Assembly (NCBI RefSeq): GCF_003851045.1
Contig: NZ_BFBX01000028.1
Span: forward strand, 497 to 39,735
Source: Paenibacillus sp. 598K
GTDB lineage: Bacteria > Bacillota > Bacilli > Paenibacillales > Paenibacillaceae
Reading direction: 5' to 3'
DNA: 39,239 nt
Under the pieces are notes generated by a model. That model had not been told where the DNA came from. It did not search any database and worked only from the letters and a program-made list of their open reading frames with translations. The position numbers and the translations under genes were made by a program. This document shows, in pieces, positions 8,322 through 15,583 of this stretch (its first letter is position 1; each line of letters begins with the position of its first letter).

Positions 8322-8337
8322 ATGTAAACACTTACAT
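8322..8337. promoter_or_regulatory. Perfect palindrome upstream of AraC-type regulator, cre-like
   Basis: ATGTAA-ACAC-TTACAT reads on the minus strand as TGTAAGTGTTTACA, one mismatch from the CcpA cre consensus TGWAARCGNTWWCA. It lies 51-66 bases upstream of the regulator start, a sensible place for catabolite control of the locus. Confidence 0.55.
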
Positions 8338-8467
8338 TTCTCTTGAGCACTAGCCGCTTCGCTCTAGCGTTCTCTATAGACCCTTACTCTATCATGGAAT
8401 CGGGCATTTCCCTAGTGGATTTTGGGCGGTTGAGCATGACGGAGGGCGGATTAGAGCAGTGACAAGC

Positions 8468-8502
8468 AAAAAATTAAACCCCCGAAATGAATCGGAGGTT
8501 TA
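8468..8502 (-). terminator. Rho-independent terminator of the epimerase gene
   Basis: The minus-strand transcript folds as TAAACCTCCGA / TCGGGGGTTTA with a 6-base loop (one mismatched pair) and is followed by TTTTTT. It lies 12 bases after the stop of the epimerase gene. Confidence 0.9.
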
Positions 8503-8514
8503 AGCGAATGAAAT

Positions 8515-9357
8515 TTATAGTACGCCTGCATCTCTAGCCGTATAGAATGACGGGTAAATCGGCCGATAATGCAATTCGTCTCGAATTCGTGTTGTATCGA
8601 CTATCATATCCCATGGATCATACTCTTGCTGCATGGCCTCCGGCGATAAGTCGGCATTATGAAGCTCGAGTATCTCCGCGACGGAGATCGGCGCATCGTC
8701 GGCGATATTGTAGATACGCCCATCAATACCTGACGTGAAGGCAGCGAGCATCAAGGCTTGACTGACATCCGCATGATGTGCCATGTGGATTCGTCTGGCC
8801 GGATTCCATTTGCTGAAGTATGGCAGAACCTCATCTATATGGGGGTCACGCTCACCATAGACGAATGGAAATCGTACGATGCGCAGCCCTAATCCATATT
8901 CGCGGTGAAGCTTCAACAGCGCCGCTTCGGCATCCGCTTTACTTTGAGGGTAAGCAAAAGCAGGTCGGAGCTCGTCCTCTTCCCGACTGGGTCGCGAAAG
9001 CCCACCCGAACCGTAAACGTGGACAGTACTTGAGAAAACAAACCTAGGTACCTCCGCGCTTAACGCAGCACGGGCCAAGACGACGCTGCCATCGATATTT
9101 GCTGCTCTGGTGGTGTTCTCATCTACGCCTCGGAATTGTGCAGCCAAGTGAATCACGACATCGCAGCCCCGGAGAGCGTCCAGGTAATGATCTGGCTGCA
9201 ACAGGTCGCCCTCTACAACTTCAGCTCCTTGTTGGTGAAGCGTATCCGCTTTTGCAGCATCCCTTACCAACAGTTTAACATGGTGACCGCGCTGTAATAG
9301 ACGAGGAACAAAACGACTTCCCACTTTTCCTGTTGCTCCTGTTACAAAAAGGTTCAT
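8515..9357 (-). CDS. NAD(P)-dependent epimerase/dehydratase, extended SDR family
   Basis: This 280-residue soluble protein has the extended-SDR N-terminus MNLFVTGATGKVGSRFVPRLL (TGxxGxxG nucleotide-binding motif), DVVIHLAAQ, the catalytic region FSSTVHVYGSGG, and YPQSK as the YxxxK pair. It is close to nucleoside-diphosphate-sugar epimerases in general layout, but the substrate cannot be told. It is divergent from an MmyB-type regulator, an arrangement often seen where that regulator controls a neighbouring SDR gene. A GAGGAGG site precedes the ATG, and the gene ends at a strong terminator. The region is visibly richer in A and T than the flanking transporter operons. Confidence 0.85.
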   Translation of the reverse strand: MNLFVTGATGKVGSRFVPRLLQRGHHVKLLVRDAAKADTLHQQGAEVVEGDLLQPDHYLDALRGCDVVIHLAAQFRGVDENTTRAANIDGSVVLARAALSAEVPRFVFSSTVHVYGSGGLSRPSREEDELRPAFAYPQSKADAEAALLKLHREYGLGLRIVRFPFVYGERDPHIDEVLPYFSKWNPARRIHMAHHADVSQALMLAAFTSGIDGRIYNIADDAPISVAEILELHNADLSPEAMQQEYDPWDMIVDTTRIRDELHYRPIYPSFYTARDAGVL

Positions 9358-9373
9358 TTATAAAATCCTCCTC

Positions 9374-9402
9374 GTGTTGTGGTATCATAGGGCCAGTATA
9401 AT
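9374..9402 (+). promoter_or_regulatory. Probable promoter of the MmyB-type regulator
   Basis: A perfect -10 TATAAT (9397-9402) follows a weak -35 GTGTTG (9374-9379) at 17 bases. A TATGAT on the opposite strand at 9384-9389 could be the -10 of the divergent epimerase gene, so the two promoters would overlap and be controlled together. Confidence 0.4.
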
Positions 9403-9472
9403 GGAACGTGCGAAGAGTATCCTTCCTGCGTTTATCGTAGGATTGGGAGTATCAGGATAAGGAGGAGATTGC

Positions 9473-10306
9473 GTGGAGGACGTGACTTCCAAAACCTCGT
9501 TAGGTGAATTTTTGCGTTCTCGTCGGGGCCGTCTGACTCCAGAGGATGTAGGTCTGAGATCCTTTGGGCGACGGCGGACTTCAGGTCTTCGAAGGGAAGA
9601 AGTCGCACAGCTTGCCTTTATCGGAACCTCGTGGTACACCGCTTTGGAGCAAGGGCGAAGCGTCAATCCCTCCGAGGATGTACTCAATAACATAGCAAAA
9701 GCACTGCGATTGACAGAGGATGAACGCCAACATCTCCATCTTCTTGCAAAACCCATACAACAGGAAAGGGAGGCAGATCAACATATTCCTGTTGGGTTGA
9801 CACGAACAATAAAAGCCCTTGATCCAAATCCGGCATTTGTGCTAGGAAGATATTGGGATTTACTGGCGTGGAACAAGGCAGCCCAGTTCGTTTTTCGGTT
9901 ACCTTCATTTGAGAATCCTAAGTCACAGAGGATCAATTGGATTCGATATCTTCTGACGGAGCTGGGGGCAAGTATTGAGGATTGGGAATCCGGCGCAAAG
10001 GTCTTGCTTGCACACTTTCGCGCCGATTACGCACGCTTCCCGGATGATGCGAGATTTAAGGAGCTTATCGAGGAATTGATGCAGATCAGTCGCTTATTTC
10101 GCGAGATATGGCCGCTGCATGAGGTGCAGGCCGTAACCAATCGCCACAAACGGAGGTACGATCCTCGGATCGGCGAGATGGAGTTTGAACATGTAACCCT
10201 GCAACCACCGACCAATCCGGACCTGAAGATGATGGTGTATACCGCTTCGACGGGTACAGCTGCACGTCTGCAGCGTTTGTTGGGTGGAGATCATCTGGAG
10301 CATTGA
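9473..10306 (+). CDS. XRE-type regulator with MmyB-like ligand-binding domain
   Basis: This 277-residue regulator has an N-terminal helix-turn-helix (about residues 7-80; LGEFLRSRRGRLTPEDVGL, GLRREEVAQLAFIGTSWYTAL) and a C-terminal MmyB-like domain (from about 105, with NPAFVLGRYWDLLAWNKAAQ), which in this family binds a small, often lipid-like ligand. The GTG start is supported by a GGAGGAG site 5 bases upstream. It is divergent from the NAD-dependent epimerase and probably controls it as well as itself. The family assignment is firm from the FGRRRTSGLRREE signature; ligand and targets are inference. Confidence 0.85.
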   Translation: MEDVTSKTSLGEFLRSRRGRLTPEDVGLRSFGRRRTSGLRREEVAQLAFIGTSWYTALEQGRSVNPSEDVLNNIAKALRLTEDERQHLHLLAKPIQQEREADQHIPVGLTRTIKALDPNPAFVLGRYWDLLAWNKAAQFVFRLPSFENPKSQRINWIRYLLTELGASIEDWESGAKVLLAHFRADYARFPDDARFKELIEELMQISRLFREIWPLHEVQAVTNRHKRRYDPRIGEMEFEHVTLQPPTNPDLKMMVYTASTGTAARLQRLLGGDHLEH

Positions 10307-10309
10307 CAA

Positions 10310-10345
10310 TACCGCCCAGACGTGTCCTTACACGCTCGGGCGGTA
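10310..10345. terminator. Hairpin between convergent regulator and SDR genes
   Basis: TACCGCCC pairs with GGGCGGTA, with an inner GTGT/ACAC stem, in the 66 bases between two convergent stops. There is no clear T run on either side, so it is probably a weak two-way terminator or a transcript-end structure. Confidence 0.55.
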
Positions 10346-10372
10346 CTCACCTCATCGCTCACAAGATTATGC

Positions 10373-11323
10373 TCATAGGTGCATATTACTGGCAATTTGA
10401 TCGAATGCCACATGCGTCAGTTGTTCGGACACTTCCCACAGTCTGGAAGCAACGGCGGGATTCAGCGCTTGCGGAGCAATCTTGCCCGGCTTTGGCAAGC
10501 CTCGCAGCTCGGAGAATCCGCCCGGGCCGTAATAAGTCCCGCCTTTCGCCTGTGGCGATGTAGCGGCAAACAGAGTCGGAAGCGCGCCCTGAGCAGCCGG
10601 TTGAAAAAAGATCGGTCCCAGCGTCCTTCGAACAATTCCCGCAGGGCTGCTTGGCCCGGCCCCGTTCAAAATCAGCTCCGTTCGTGAAATTCCCGGATGA
10701 ACCGGAATACTCGTCACCCCCCAACCCGAGGCGTCGCTTCGCCGCTGGAGCTCCAGCGCGAACATAAGCATCGCCATTTTGGATTGGGAGTAAGCTTCCA
10801 TTGCATGATAGCGGCGTTCGAATTGGAGGTCGTCGAAATGGATGGCGCCCTTGCGGTGGGCAATGCTGCTCAGATGGACTACCCTTGGCTTTGTTCCTTT
10901 ACGCAGCAAGGGCATCAGATGAGCGGTCAATGCGAAATGTCCGAGATAGTTCGTTCCGAATTGAAGCTCAAACCCGTCTTTCGTGGCTTTGCGGGTTGGC
11001 GGCGTCATGACACCAGCGTTGTTGATCAACAGATCCAGCCTTTGACGCTCTTTATTCATCCGCTCTCCGAACGCTTGAACCGAGGCCAGACTGGCAAGAT
11101 CCAATTCCTCAAAGCGTATATTGGCAGAGGATACCGTGTTGCGGATCTGTTTAACGGCGCCCTCTCCCTTCGACTTATCGCGGCCCGCCAAAATAACTTC
11201 TGCGCCATGTTTGGCCAACTCCAGGGCCGTTTCGTAGCCCAAGCCCCCCGTACCGGTAATCACCGCTGATCGACCCGACTGTTTTGGAATATCTTTTGCT
11301 GTCCATTTAGGAAAATGATTCAG
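10373..11323 (-). CDS. Short-chain dehydrogenase (classical SDR), non-standard start
   Basis: The protein shows NNAGVM, catalytic Ser in HLSSIAH, YSQSK as YxxxK and HPGISRTEL, so it is an NAD(P)-dependent SDR of the retinol-dehydrogenase-like group. The first usual start codon is a GTG at 11263, but that would remove the first strand of the Rossmann fold. The frame is open upstream to 11329, and an AAAGGAG site lies 9 bases before a CTG at 11323, giving NHFPKWTAKDIPKQSGRSAV before the fold; this start is chosen (316 residues). The cofactor motif reads TGTGGLG, one residue shorter than TGxxxGxG. Either the gene is adapted or it is decaying. A MerR-type promoter lies upstream and the merR gene is divergent. 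Confidence 0.7.
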   Translation of the reverse strand: MNHFPKWTAKDIPKQSGRSAVITGTGGLGYETALELAKHGAEVILAGRDKSKGEGAVKQIRNTVSSANIRFEELDLASLASVQAFGERMNKERQRLDLLINNAGVMTPPTRKATKDGFELQFGTNYLGHFALTAHLMPLLRKGTKPRVVHLSSIAHRKGAIHFDDLQFERRYHAMEAYSQSKMAMLMFALELQRRSDASGWGVTSIPVHPGISRTELILNGAGPSSPAGIVRRTLGPIFFQPAAQGALPTLFAATSPQAKGGTYYGPGGFSELRGLPKPGKIAPQALNPAVASRLWEVSEQLTHVAFDQIASNMHL

Positions 11324-11427
11324 TTCCGTTCACTCCTTTGCTTCAATGTGCTTCATGGTTATGCCCCTCCGCATGGATAGGGTCTGTTTATCGTAATTGA
11401 AGAGCGAGCCGCCGCTCTGTATACTTA

Positions 11428-11458
11428 ATGCTACCACTTAGAGTTTTATCGAAGTCAA
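11428..11458 (-). promoter_or_regulatory. MerR-type promoter and operator of the SDR gene
   Basis: On the minus strand TTGACT (-35) and TAGCAT (-10) are separated by 19 bases, the over-long spacer diagnostic of MerR-activated promoters. The spacer contains ACTCTAAGT, as in AdhR/NmlR-type operators. An outer inverted repeat TTAGAGT / ACTCTAA (11438-11444 and 11465-11471) extends towards merR, so the site probably also controls merR itself. Confidence 0.75.
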
Positions 11459-11496
11459 GCCACTACTCTAAACTATGAACCATCGAGGTGACGGCA

Positions 11497-11871
11497 ATGT
11501 ACAGTATCAATGAAGTAGCCGCGATTTGCGATGTGACGGCGCATACGCTCCGCTTTTATGACAAAGAAGGGCTATTGCCTTTTGTGGGTCGTAATGGGGC
11601 GGGGAATCGGGTGTTTTCCGAACGGGATCTGAATATTGTAAAGTTTATATGCTGCTTAAAAAATACGGGCATGCCGATTAAAGAAATCAAGCGGTATATC
11701 GAACTGGGTATGAAAGGCGAAGATACTGCGGCAACTCGGCGGGATATGATCCTCGAACACCGCAAGGATGTGCTGCGGCAAATGGACGAATTAAAAAAGA
11801 GTTTGACTATTATTGATTTGAAGGTCGCATTCTACGACGCCTATAAAGTCGGGTTTCATGATGAGCAGTAG
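11497..11871 (+). CDS. MerR-family transcriptional regulator (AdhR/NmlR-like)
   Basis: This 124-residue regulator has an N-terminal winged helix-turn-helix (YSINEVAAICDVTAHTLRFYDKEGLLPF) and a C-terminal dimerisation coiled coil (ILEHRKDVLRQMDELKKSLTIIDLKVAFYDAY). There is one short Cys pair (FICCLKN), but no Cys cluster typical of metal sensors. The start at the ATG is preferred because GAGGTG lies 7 bases upstream; the GTG at 11488 overlaps that site. The divergent SDR gene carries a promoter with a 19-bp spacer, so this protein probably activates it, perhaps in response to aldehydes or electrophiles as in AdhR relatives. Family secure, signal inferred. Confidence 0.9.
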   Translation: MYSINEVAAICDVTAHTLRFYDKEGLLPFVGRNGAGNRVFSERDLNIVKFICCLKNTGMPIKEIKRYIELGMKGEDTAATRRDMILEHRKDVLRQMDELKKSLTIIDLKVAFYDAYKVGFHDEQ

Positions 11872-11874
11872 CAC

Positions 11875-11891
11875 TTTGAGTTAACTCTAAC
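11875..11891. promoter_or_regulatory. Second MerR-like half-site pair after merR
   Basis: TTTGAGTTAACTCTAAC contains the palindrome GAGTTAACTC, very like the AdhR-type operator core. It lies 4 bases after the merR stop, between the gene and its terminator, with no obvious 19-bp-spacer promoter around it. Confidence 0.35.
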
Positions 11892-11945
11892 AACTAACAA
11901 GGCGGTAACACCAAGTACTCCTTGGAATTACCGCCTTGTTAGTTG
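11891..11945. terminator. Strong two-way terminator between merR and parR-like genes
   Basis: A perfect 18-bp inverted repeat (CAACTAACAAGGCGGTAA and its complement) encloses an inner CCAAG/CTTGG stem. It separates two convergent genes. T-rich bases lie in the right arm and just after it on the plus strand. Confidence 0.85.
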
Positions 11946-11950
11946 TTTCA

Positions 11951-12250
11951 CTAAATCCATGAATCGATATCCTCGTCATCGATCTCATCCTCGATGACCG
12001 GCTCCGGCTCGGGATCCACGATCTCCTCGGCGGCAGCCGTCTGCCCGTTCATCGCCAGCGCCAGATTGCGCTCGCTCGGGATGACCGTTTGCAGATTGCG
12101 AACGCCGTTTTGGATCAGCTCGTTTTCGATCAGATAACGTATCGAGTCCATCAGATTGGTCTGCGCGTTGATCCATTCCATCACTGCCGGGTCCTCGGAC
12201 TTCTTCGTCTTGAGGCTAATATTTTCCCCGGGCAGCTTCCGCTTCTTCAT
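11951..12250 (-). CDS. Small ParR-like partner of the ParM-type actin
   Basis: This 99-residue basic-then-acidic protein has an N-terminal part (KKRKLPGENISLKTKK) followed by ILEW-like and SIRYLIE-like helices (VMEWINAQTNLMDSIRYLIE). This pattern resembles ribbon-helix-helix DNA-binding proteins encoded after parM on Firmicute plasmids. The tail is strongly acidic (EPEPVIEDEIDDEDID). The ATG at 12250 is chosen because AGGTGG lies 8 bases upstream; a GTG four codons earlier is less well placed. It is 109 bases downstream of the ParM-like gene in the same direction. The role as centromere-binding adaptor is inferred from position, size and this pattern and is not certain. Confidence 0.65.
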   Translation of the reverse strand: MKKRKLPGENISLKTKKSEDPAVMEWINAQTNLMDSIRYLIENELIQNGVRNLQTVIPSERNLALAMNGQTAAAEEIVDPEPEPVIEDEIDDEDIDSWI

Positions 12251-12317
12251 CCTACCACCCACCTACTCGCTCGTCCTCGTATTGGTTCTGACGCTCGCCT
12301 CCGTCGATGCGCGAGGT

Positions 12318-12347
12318 CAAGCGCAGACCTTTGGCGATCTGCGCTTG
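12318..12347 (-). other. Hairpin between parM-like and parR-like genes
   Basis: A perfect 10-bp stem (CAAGCGCAGA and its complement) with a 10-base loop lies in the 109-base intercistronic gap. No T run follows on the minus strand, so it more likely tunes mRNA stability or the parM:parR ratio than ends transcription. Confidence 0.5.
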
Positions 12348-12359
12348 CTGTCCGCACTG

Positions 12360-13556
12360 TTAGACCGGCTGTACCGCTTTGTTCTTGAGCGCTTCGTAGA
12401 TCTTGCCCCGTACGAAGGCGTCGAGTCCCATCGCGTTGAGCTGCACTGCATACTCTGCCGGGATATAGAGCAATTGCATCTCGCGCTCAGCCACCAGCTC
12501 GGTCAGCTGAGCGTGCAGCACCGACCGCATCAGGATGCTGCCGCCGCCATATACGCAGATGAGGTCAATCTCGTTGCGCGCTTTGGCCAGCTGACGCTTG
12601 ACGTTCTGGACGATCTGGCGCACCTGCGTCTCCATCGGCCGCTTCAGCGTCTTGATGGCGCGGGCATGGTACTTGTGCTTCGGATTTTTCAGGACGTCGC
12701 TGAAAAACTGGCGCGGGCTGTCCGGCAGATGGATCAGACGATTGAACTCATCGAGCGCTTCCTCGATCGCATAACCTGCGCCGTGATGGGTGCCGTAGAC
12801 GAACTGCCGCAGGAACTTGTTGCCCTCGGTGATCGGATACTCGGTCGAGCCGTCGCCGATATCCACATGGAGGATACGCTTGTCCTTAAAGTAGCTGCCG
12901 TTGAACTTCTTCTCGATCTTGTACGTCTCGACGAACTCCTGGAAGATGTCGCCCTCGCGCCAGTTGCCTTCGGCATCCTTCTGGAGCGTGAAGATGACCG
13001 GCGTCGCCTCTGGCACGACCTTGGTGAACGGGAAGACGATCTTCACCGCTACCCGCTGCAGGCCCAGGTGCACCGTCACATGGTGCGTGCCGGAGGTGAA
13101 GCGCTTTTCGAACTTCGCCGCCGTCTCGTCAGAGTGCTGAGTAACCGGCAGCGCCGTCGCCATGTCGACCTCGACGTCGACCTGCGCCGGAATTTTTTTC
13201 TCCTGATCGTAAGCCTTCTGCACAGCCGCTGCTGCGATCTGCGCCAGCGTGTTGATGACCGGCAGGTCCATGTCGCTCTTCACGTCGATACCGATCTGCA
13301 GGTTGTCCAGCACTTCGCCGCTCTCAAGCGCGAACTTGCCGACATAGTACATGCCCGGACGCGCCGATGGCGAATCGATCGTGACGACGAGCTGCTCGTG
13401 CAGATTTTTGATGAAGCTCTCCGGCGGCTGCTCGTCGCTCCAAGGGATCTCGTCCACCGTGCAGTTGACGTTAGGCTGCTGGATCAGCTTGCCGTCGATG
13501 ATCAGGTCATGCTCGCTGTTGCCGTTATCATTACCTACATAGAAATGCAGATTCAT
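12360..13556 (-). CDS. ParM/StbA-family actin-like ATPase
   Basis: This 398-residue actin-like protein should polymerise with ATP and push DNA apart together with an adaptor. Visible actin-fold signatures are YVGNDNGNSEHDL at the N-terminus (phosphate 1), HVDIGDGSTEY near residue 230 (phosphate 2, DxGxG) and VYGGGSILMR near 335 (adenosine motif). The ATG at 13556 has a GGGAGGAT site about 7 bases upstream; the open frame runs 25 codons further without merit. It is followed by a small ParR-like gene, the usual type II partition order, but no plasmid replication gene or iteron array is nearby. It may belong to an integrated element or act in another filament role. Confidence 0.85.
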   Translation of the reverse strand: MNLHFYVGNDNGNSEHDLIIDGKLIQQPNVNCTVDEIPWSDEQPPESFIKNLHEQLVVTIDSPSARPGMYYVGKFALESGEVLDNLQIGIDVKSDMDLPVINTLAQIAAAAVQKAYDQEKKIPAQVDVEVDMATALPVTQHSDETAAKFEKRFTSGTHHVTVHLGLQRVAVKIVFPFTKVVPEATPVIFTLQKDAEGNWREGDIFQEFVETYKIEKKFNGSYFKDKRILHVDIGDGSTEYPITEGNKFLRQFVYGTHHGAGYAIEEALDEFNRLIHLPDSPRQFFSDVLKNPKHKYHARAIKTLKRPMETQVRQIVQNVKRQLAKARNEIDLICVYGGGSILMRSVLHAQLTELVAEREMQLLYIPAEYAVQLNAMGLDAFVRGKIYEALKNKAVQPV

Positions 13557-13595
13557 CAAAGTATCCTCCCGATATCCATAATAAAAAAATAGCTT

Positions 13596-13611
13596 TGGCA
13601 ATACTTTGCCA
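13596..13611 (-). promoter_or_regulatory. Inverted repeat with T run in parM-like leader
   Basis: TGGCAA-AGTA-TTGCCA is followed on the minus strand, after six bases, by TTTTTTT, about 40-55 bases before the parM-like ATG. It could be an operator for autoregulation by the ParR-like protein or a weak attenuator; the 6-bp stem is short. Confidence 0.4.
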
Positions 13612-13833
13612 TATAAAGTGGTGCAGGACAAGCCGCTACAGACCCAAAGCAGATTAATGTTTTCTAACTAATAGTACAACAGTCGACACAATCGCACAAA
13701 TCCGGCGTCGAAACGGCGCATATCCCGCGCATACGCTCCGGTACGGCCCTCCCCCTGCCCGCCGCTGCCAAAATGCGCCAGTCCTCTGCGGGGAACTGAA
13801 GCGCCAAAAAATGCAAATGGCGAAGGGGGAAGA

Positions 13834-13859
13834 GGCGCTGCCGCAAATGCGACAGCGCC
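13834..13859 (-). terminator. Probable terminator of the GH35-transport operon
   Basis: GGCGCTG pairs with CAGCGCC around a 12-base loop, 22 bases after the binding-protein stop. The T-rich stretch comes only some 20 bases later, so strength is uncertain. Confidence 0.5.
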
Positions 13860-13881
13860 AGCCTCACTTCGATAACTACCG

Positions 13882-15495
13882 TTATCCGCCAATCTCCTGC
13901 TTGAACGCGTCCATTTGCTTTTGCAGCTCGGCCAGCACTTTGTCGTAGCCGGCCGTCTTCAGCTTGGCGCGGAACTCCTCGACCGCCTGGACCGGATCGC
14001 CCGCCTTGCCGAAGGCAATCGCCGGGCCAAGCTGGCCGGTCACCTGCGTAATCGCCGTCAGCTCGGCGTCAACCGGCGTCTTGTCGAAGACGAAGCGACC
14101 GTACGGATACGGCTTGCGGACCTTGTCATACTCGCTGTAAAGTGTGCCAATCTGATCCCATGTCGCTTCGCTCGGGATCTCGAACTTGTCGACGCGTCCG
14201 CCCCAGAAGTCGGAGTAAAACTCGTCTTTGGACTGGTTATAGCCTTCCGGCAGCGCGCGCTTGCCGTCCTTGATCGTGTATTGCACGCCCTCGATGCCGT
14301 AGTTGATCAGATGGTAGATCGTCTCGTCATTGCGAATCAGGTCATAGGCCATGAGCGCGCGCTCGGGATTTTTGCTGTGGGCGCCGATCGACGTGCCGCC
14401 GTGCGTGATCGCCAGGTCGAGCAGATTGCCGCGCGTCCGCGAGAACGGGAACATCTGCAGCTCGGAGCCCGGCTGCTCGCGGTCCATCGTCACCCGCAGG
14501 CCGGAGAAGGTCTGCGTATGATGCTGGTCCATCGCCGTCAGTCCGGCGCGCAAGGCGACCCGGGTGTCGTTTTTGTTGTTCAGCACATCCTCGCGCCAGA
14601 AGCCGCGGTCCGCCCAGTCCTTCATCATCTTGGCGTAATCGACGAACGTATCGTCGAATACCGGGCTGACGACAGTGAAGCGCTCATCATAGGACTTCGT
14701 ATTGAAGACAGGCAGGTAGCCGGTCGAGATCGGCAGCTCGAGATTGTCCGTGTACGACTGGACGTAGCCGCCGAAAGTGCTGACTTGCGATTGGGCGTCC
14801 CACGGGATGACGTCCGGCTTGTTATCCTTCACATACTGGAGGTAGTCGCCGATGCCTTCCCAATCCTTGATCGGCTCGGAGATGCCGGCCTCCTGCGCCC
14901 AGTCGCCGCGATAAAAGAAGCCGTGATTCACCCACTGCGTATAGTCGTTCTCCGGGATGAGCACGATCTGCCCCTTGTACTTGCTCTCCTCCCAATCCTC
15001 GGCCGGGATCGACTCGTACGTCAGCGGCGCATACTTGGGCAGCAGGTCGTCGAGCGGCAGGAACGCGCCGCGCTGGGCATTGCCCCACGTGTCCAGCCAG
15101 GTGGTCGCGATCGTGATCAGATCGAGCGCTTCGCCCGAAGCGAGCAGCAGATTGTACTTGGTCTGCCAGTCGGCCCACTCGACCCATTTCCACTCCAGCT
15201 CGGCGTTGATCCTCTCCTTCATGATCTTGTTCACTTCGGCGAGCGCATTGTCGAAATGGCCGTTGGTCGGCTTGTTGCCGAGGATGACATAGTTGATCTT
15301 CACAAACTTCGACGTGTCGATGCCCTGCTCGCCCCCGGCCGTCCCGGTATTGCCGCTGCTCGAGCCGCCGTTGCCTCCTGTAGCGCCGCCGGTGCCCGAG
15401 CTGCTGCCGCCGCCGTTATTGCCCGCACAAGCTGCGATGGTGAAGGTCATGACGATCGTCGTGAGCAAGGCAAGCGTCTTTTGGAATGTAGACAT
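13882..15495 (-). CDS. Extracellular sugar-binding lipoprotein of the GH35-linked ABC importer
   Basis: This 537-residue binding lipoprotein has a signal peptide ending in FTIAAC (lipid-modified Cys) and a long Gly/Ser-rich linker, then the fold of LplA-like binding proteins (NAELEWKWVEWADWQTKYNLLLASGEALDLI). The ATG at 15495 lies 8 bases after an AAAGGGGAG site; a GTG two codons earlier is too close to it. It is the last gene of a minus-strand operon (GH35, LplB-type, YtcP-type, binding protein). Its ligand is probably a galactose-containing oligosaccharide, inferred from the GH35 enzyme only. Confidence 0.9.
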   Translation of the reverse strand: MSTFQKTLALLTTIVMTFTIAACAGNNGGGSSSGTGGATGGNGGSSSGNTGTAGGEQGIDTSKFVKINYVILGNKPTNGHFDNALAEVNKIMKERINAELEWKWVEWADWQTKYNLLLASGEALDLITIATTWLDTWGNAQRGAFLPLDDLLPKYAPLTYESIPAEDWEESKYKGQIVLIPENDYTQWVNHGFFYRGDWAQEAGISEPIKDWEGIGDYLQYVKDNKPDVIPWDAQSQVSTFGGYVQSYTDNLELPISTGYLPVFNTKSYDERFTVVSPVFDDTFVDYAKMMKDWADRGFWREDVLNNKNDTRVALRAGLTAMDQHHTQTFSGLRVTMDREQPGSELQMFPFSRTRGNLLDLAITHGGTSIGAHSKNPERALMAYDLIRNDETIYHLINYGIEGVQYTIKDGKRALPEGYNQSKDEFYSDFWGGRVDKFEIPSEATWDQIGTLYSEYDKVRKPYPYGRFVFDKTPVDAELTAITQVTGQLGPAIAFGKAGDPVQAVEEFRAKLKTAGYDKVLAELQKQMDAFKQEIGG

Positions 15496-15526
15496 GTGCA
15501 CTTCTCCCCTTTGTTCTCATAAAGTT

Positions 15527-15542
15527 CGGGCATGATGGCCCG
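15527..15542 (-). other. Small hairpin before the binding-protein gene
   Basis: CGGGC-6-GCCCG lies in the 88-base gap between permease and binding-protein genes. Hairpins at this position often stabilise the binding-protein mRNA, which is needed in excess; here that is inference. Confidence 0.4.
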
Positions 15543-15583
15543 TATACCGTATATGTGGACGAACCTTGGCAGGTCCGGGCACA

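Larger units (their letters stand above)
13557..13881. other. 325-base gene-free stretch upstream of parM-like gene
   Basis: It contains the parM-like leader hairpin near 13596 and the hairpin after the next transporter gene near 13834. No array of direct repeats resembling a parC centromere was found by eye. Short open frames here have no coding character. Confidence 0.6.

Noticed and set aside
12156..13592. 478-codon plus-strand frame opposite parM
   Set aside because: Antisense shadow of a protein with clear actin motifs.
13915..15522. 535-codon plus-strand frame opposite the binding-protein gene
   Set aside because: Antisense shadow; Arg/Asp/Val-rich product with no signal peptide or domain, while the minus-strand frame has a lipoprotein signal.
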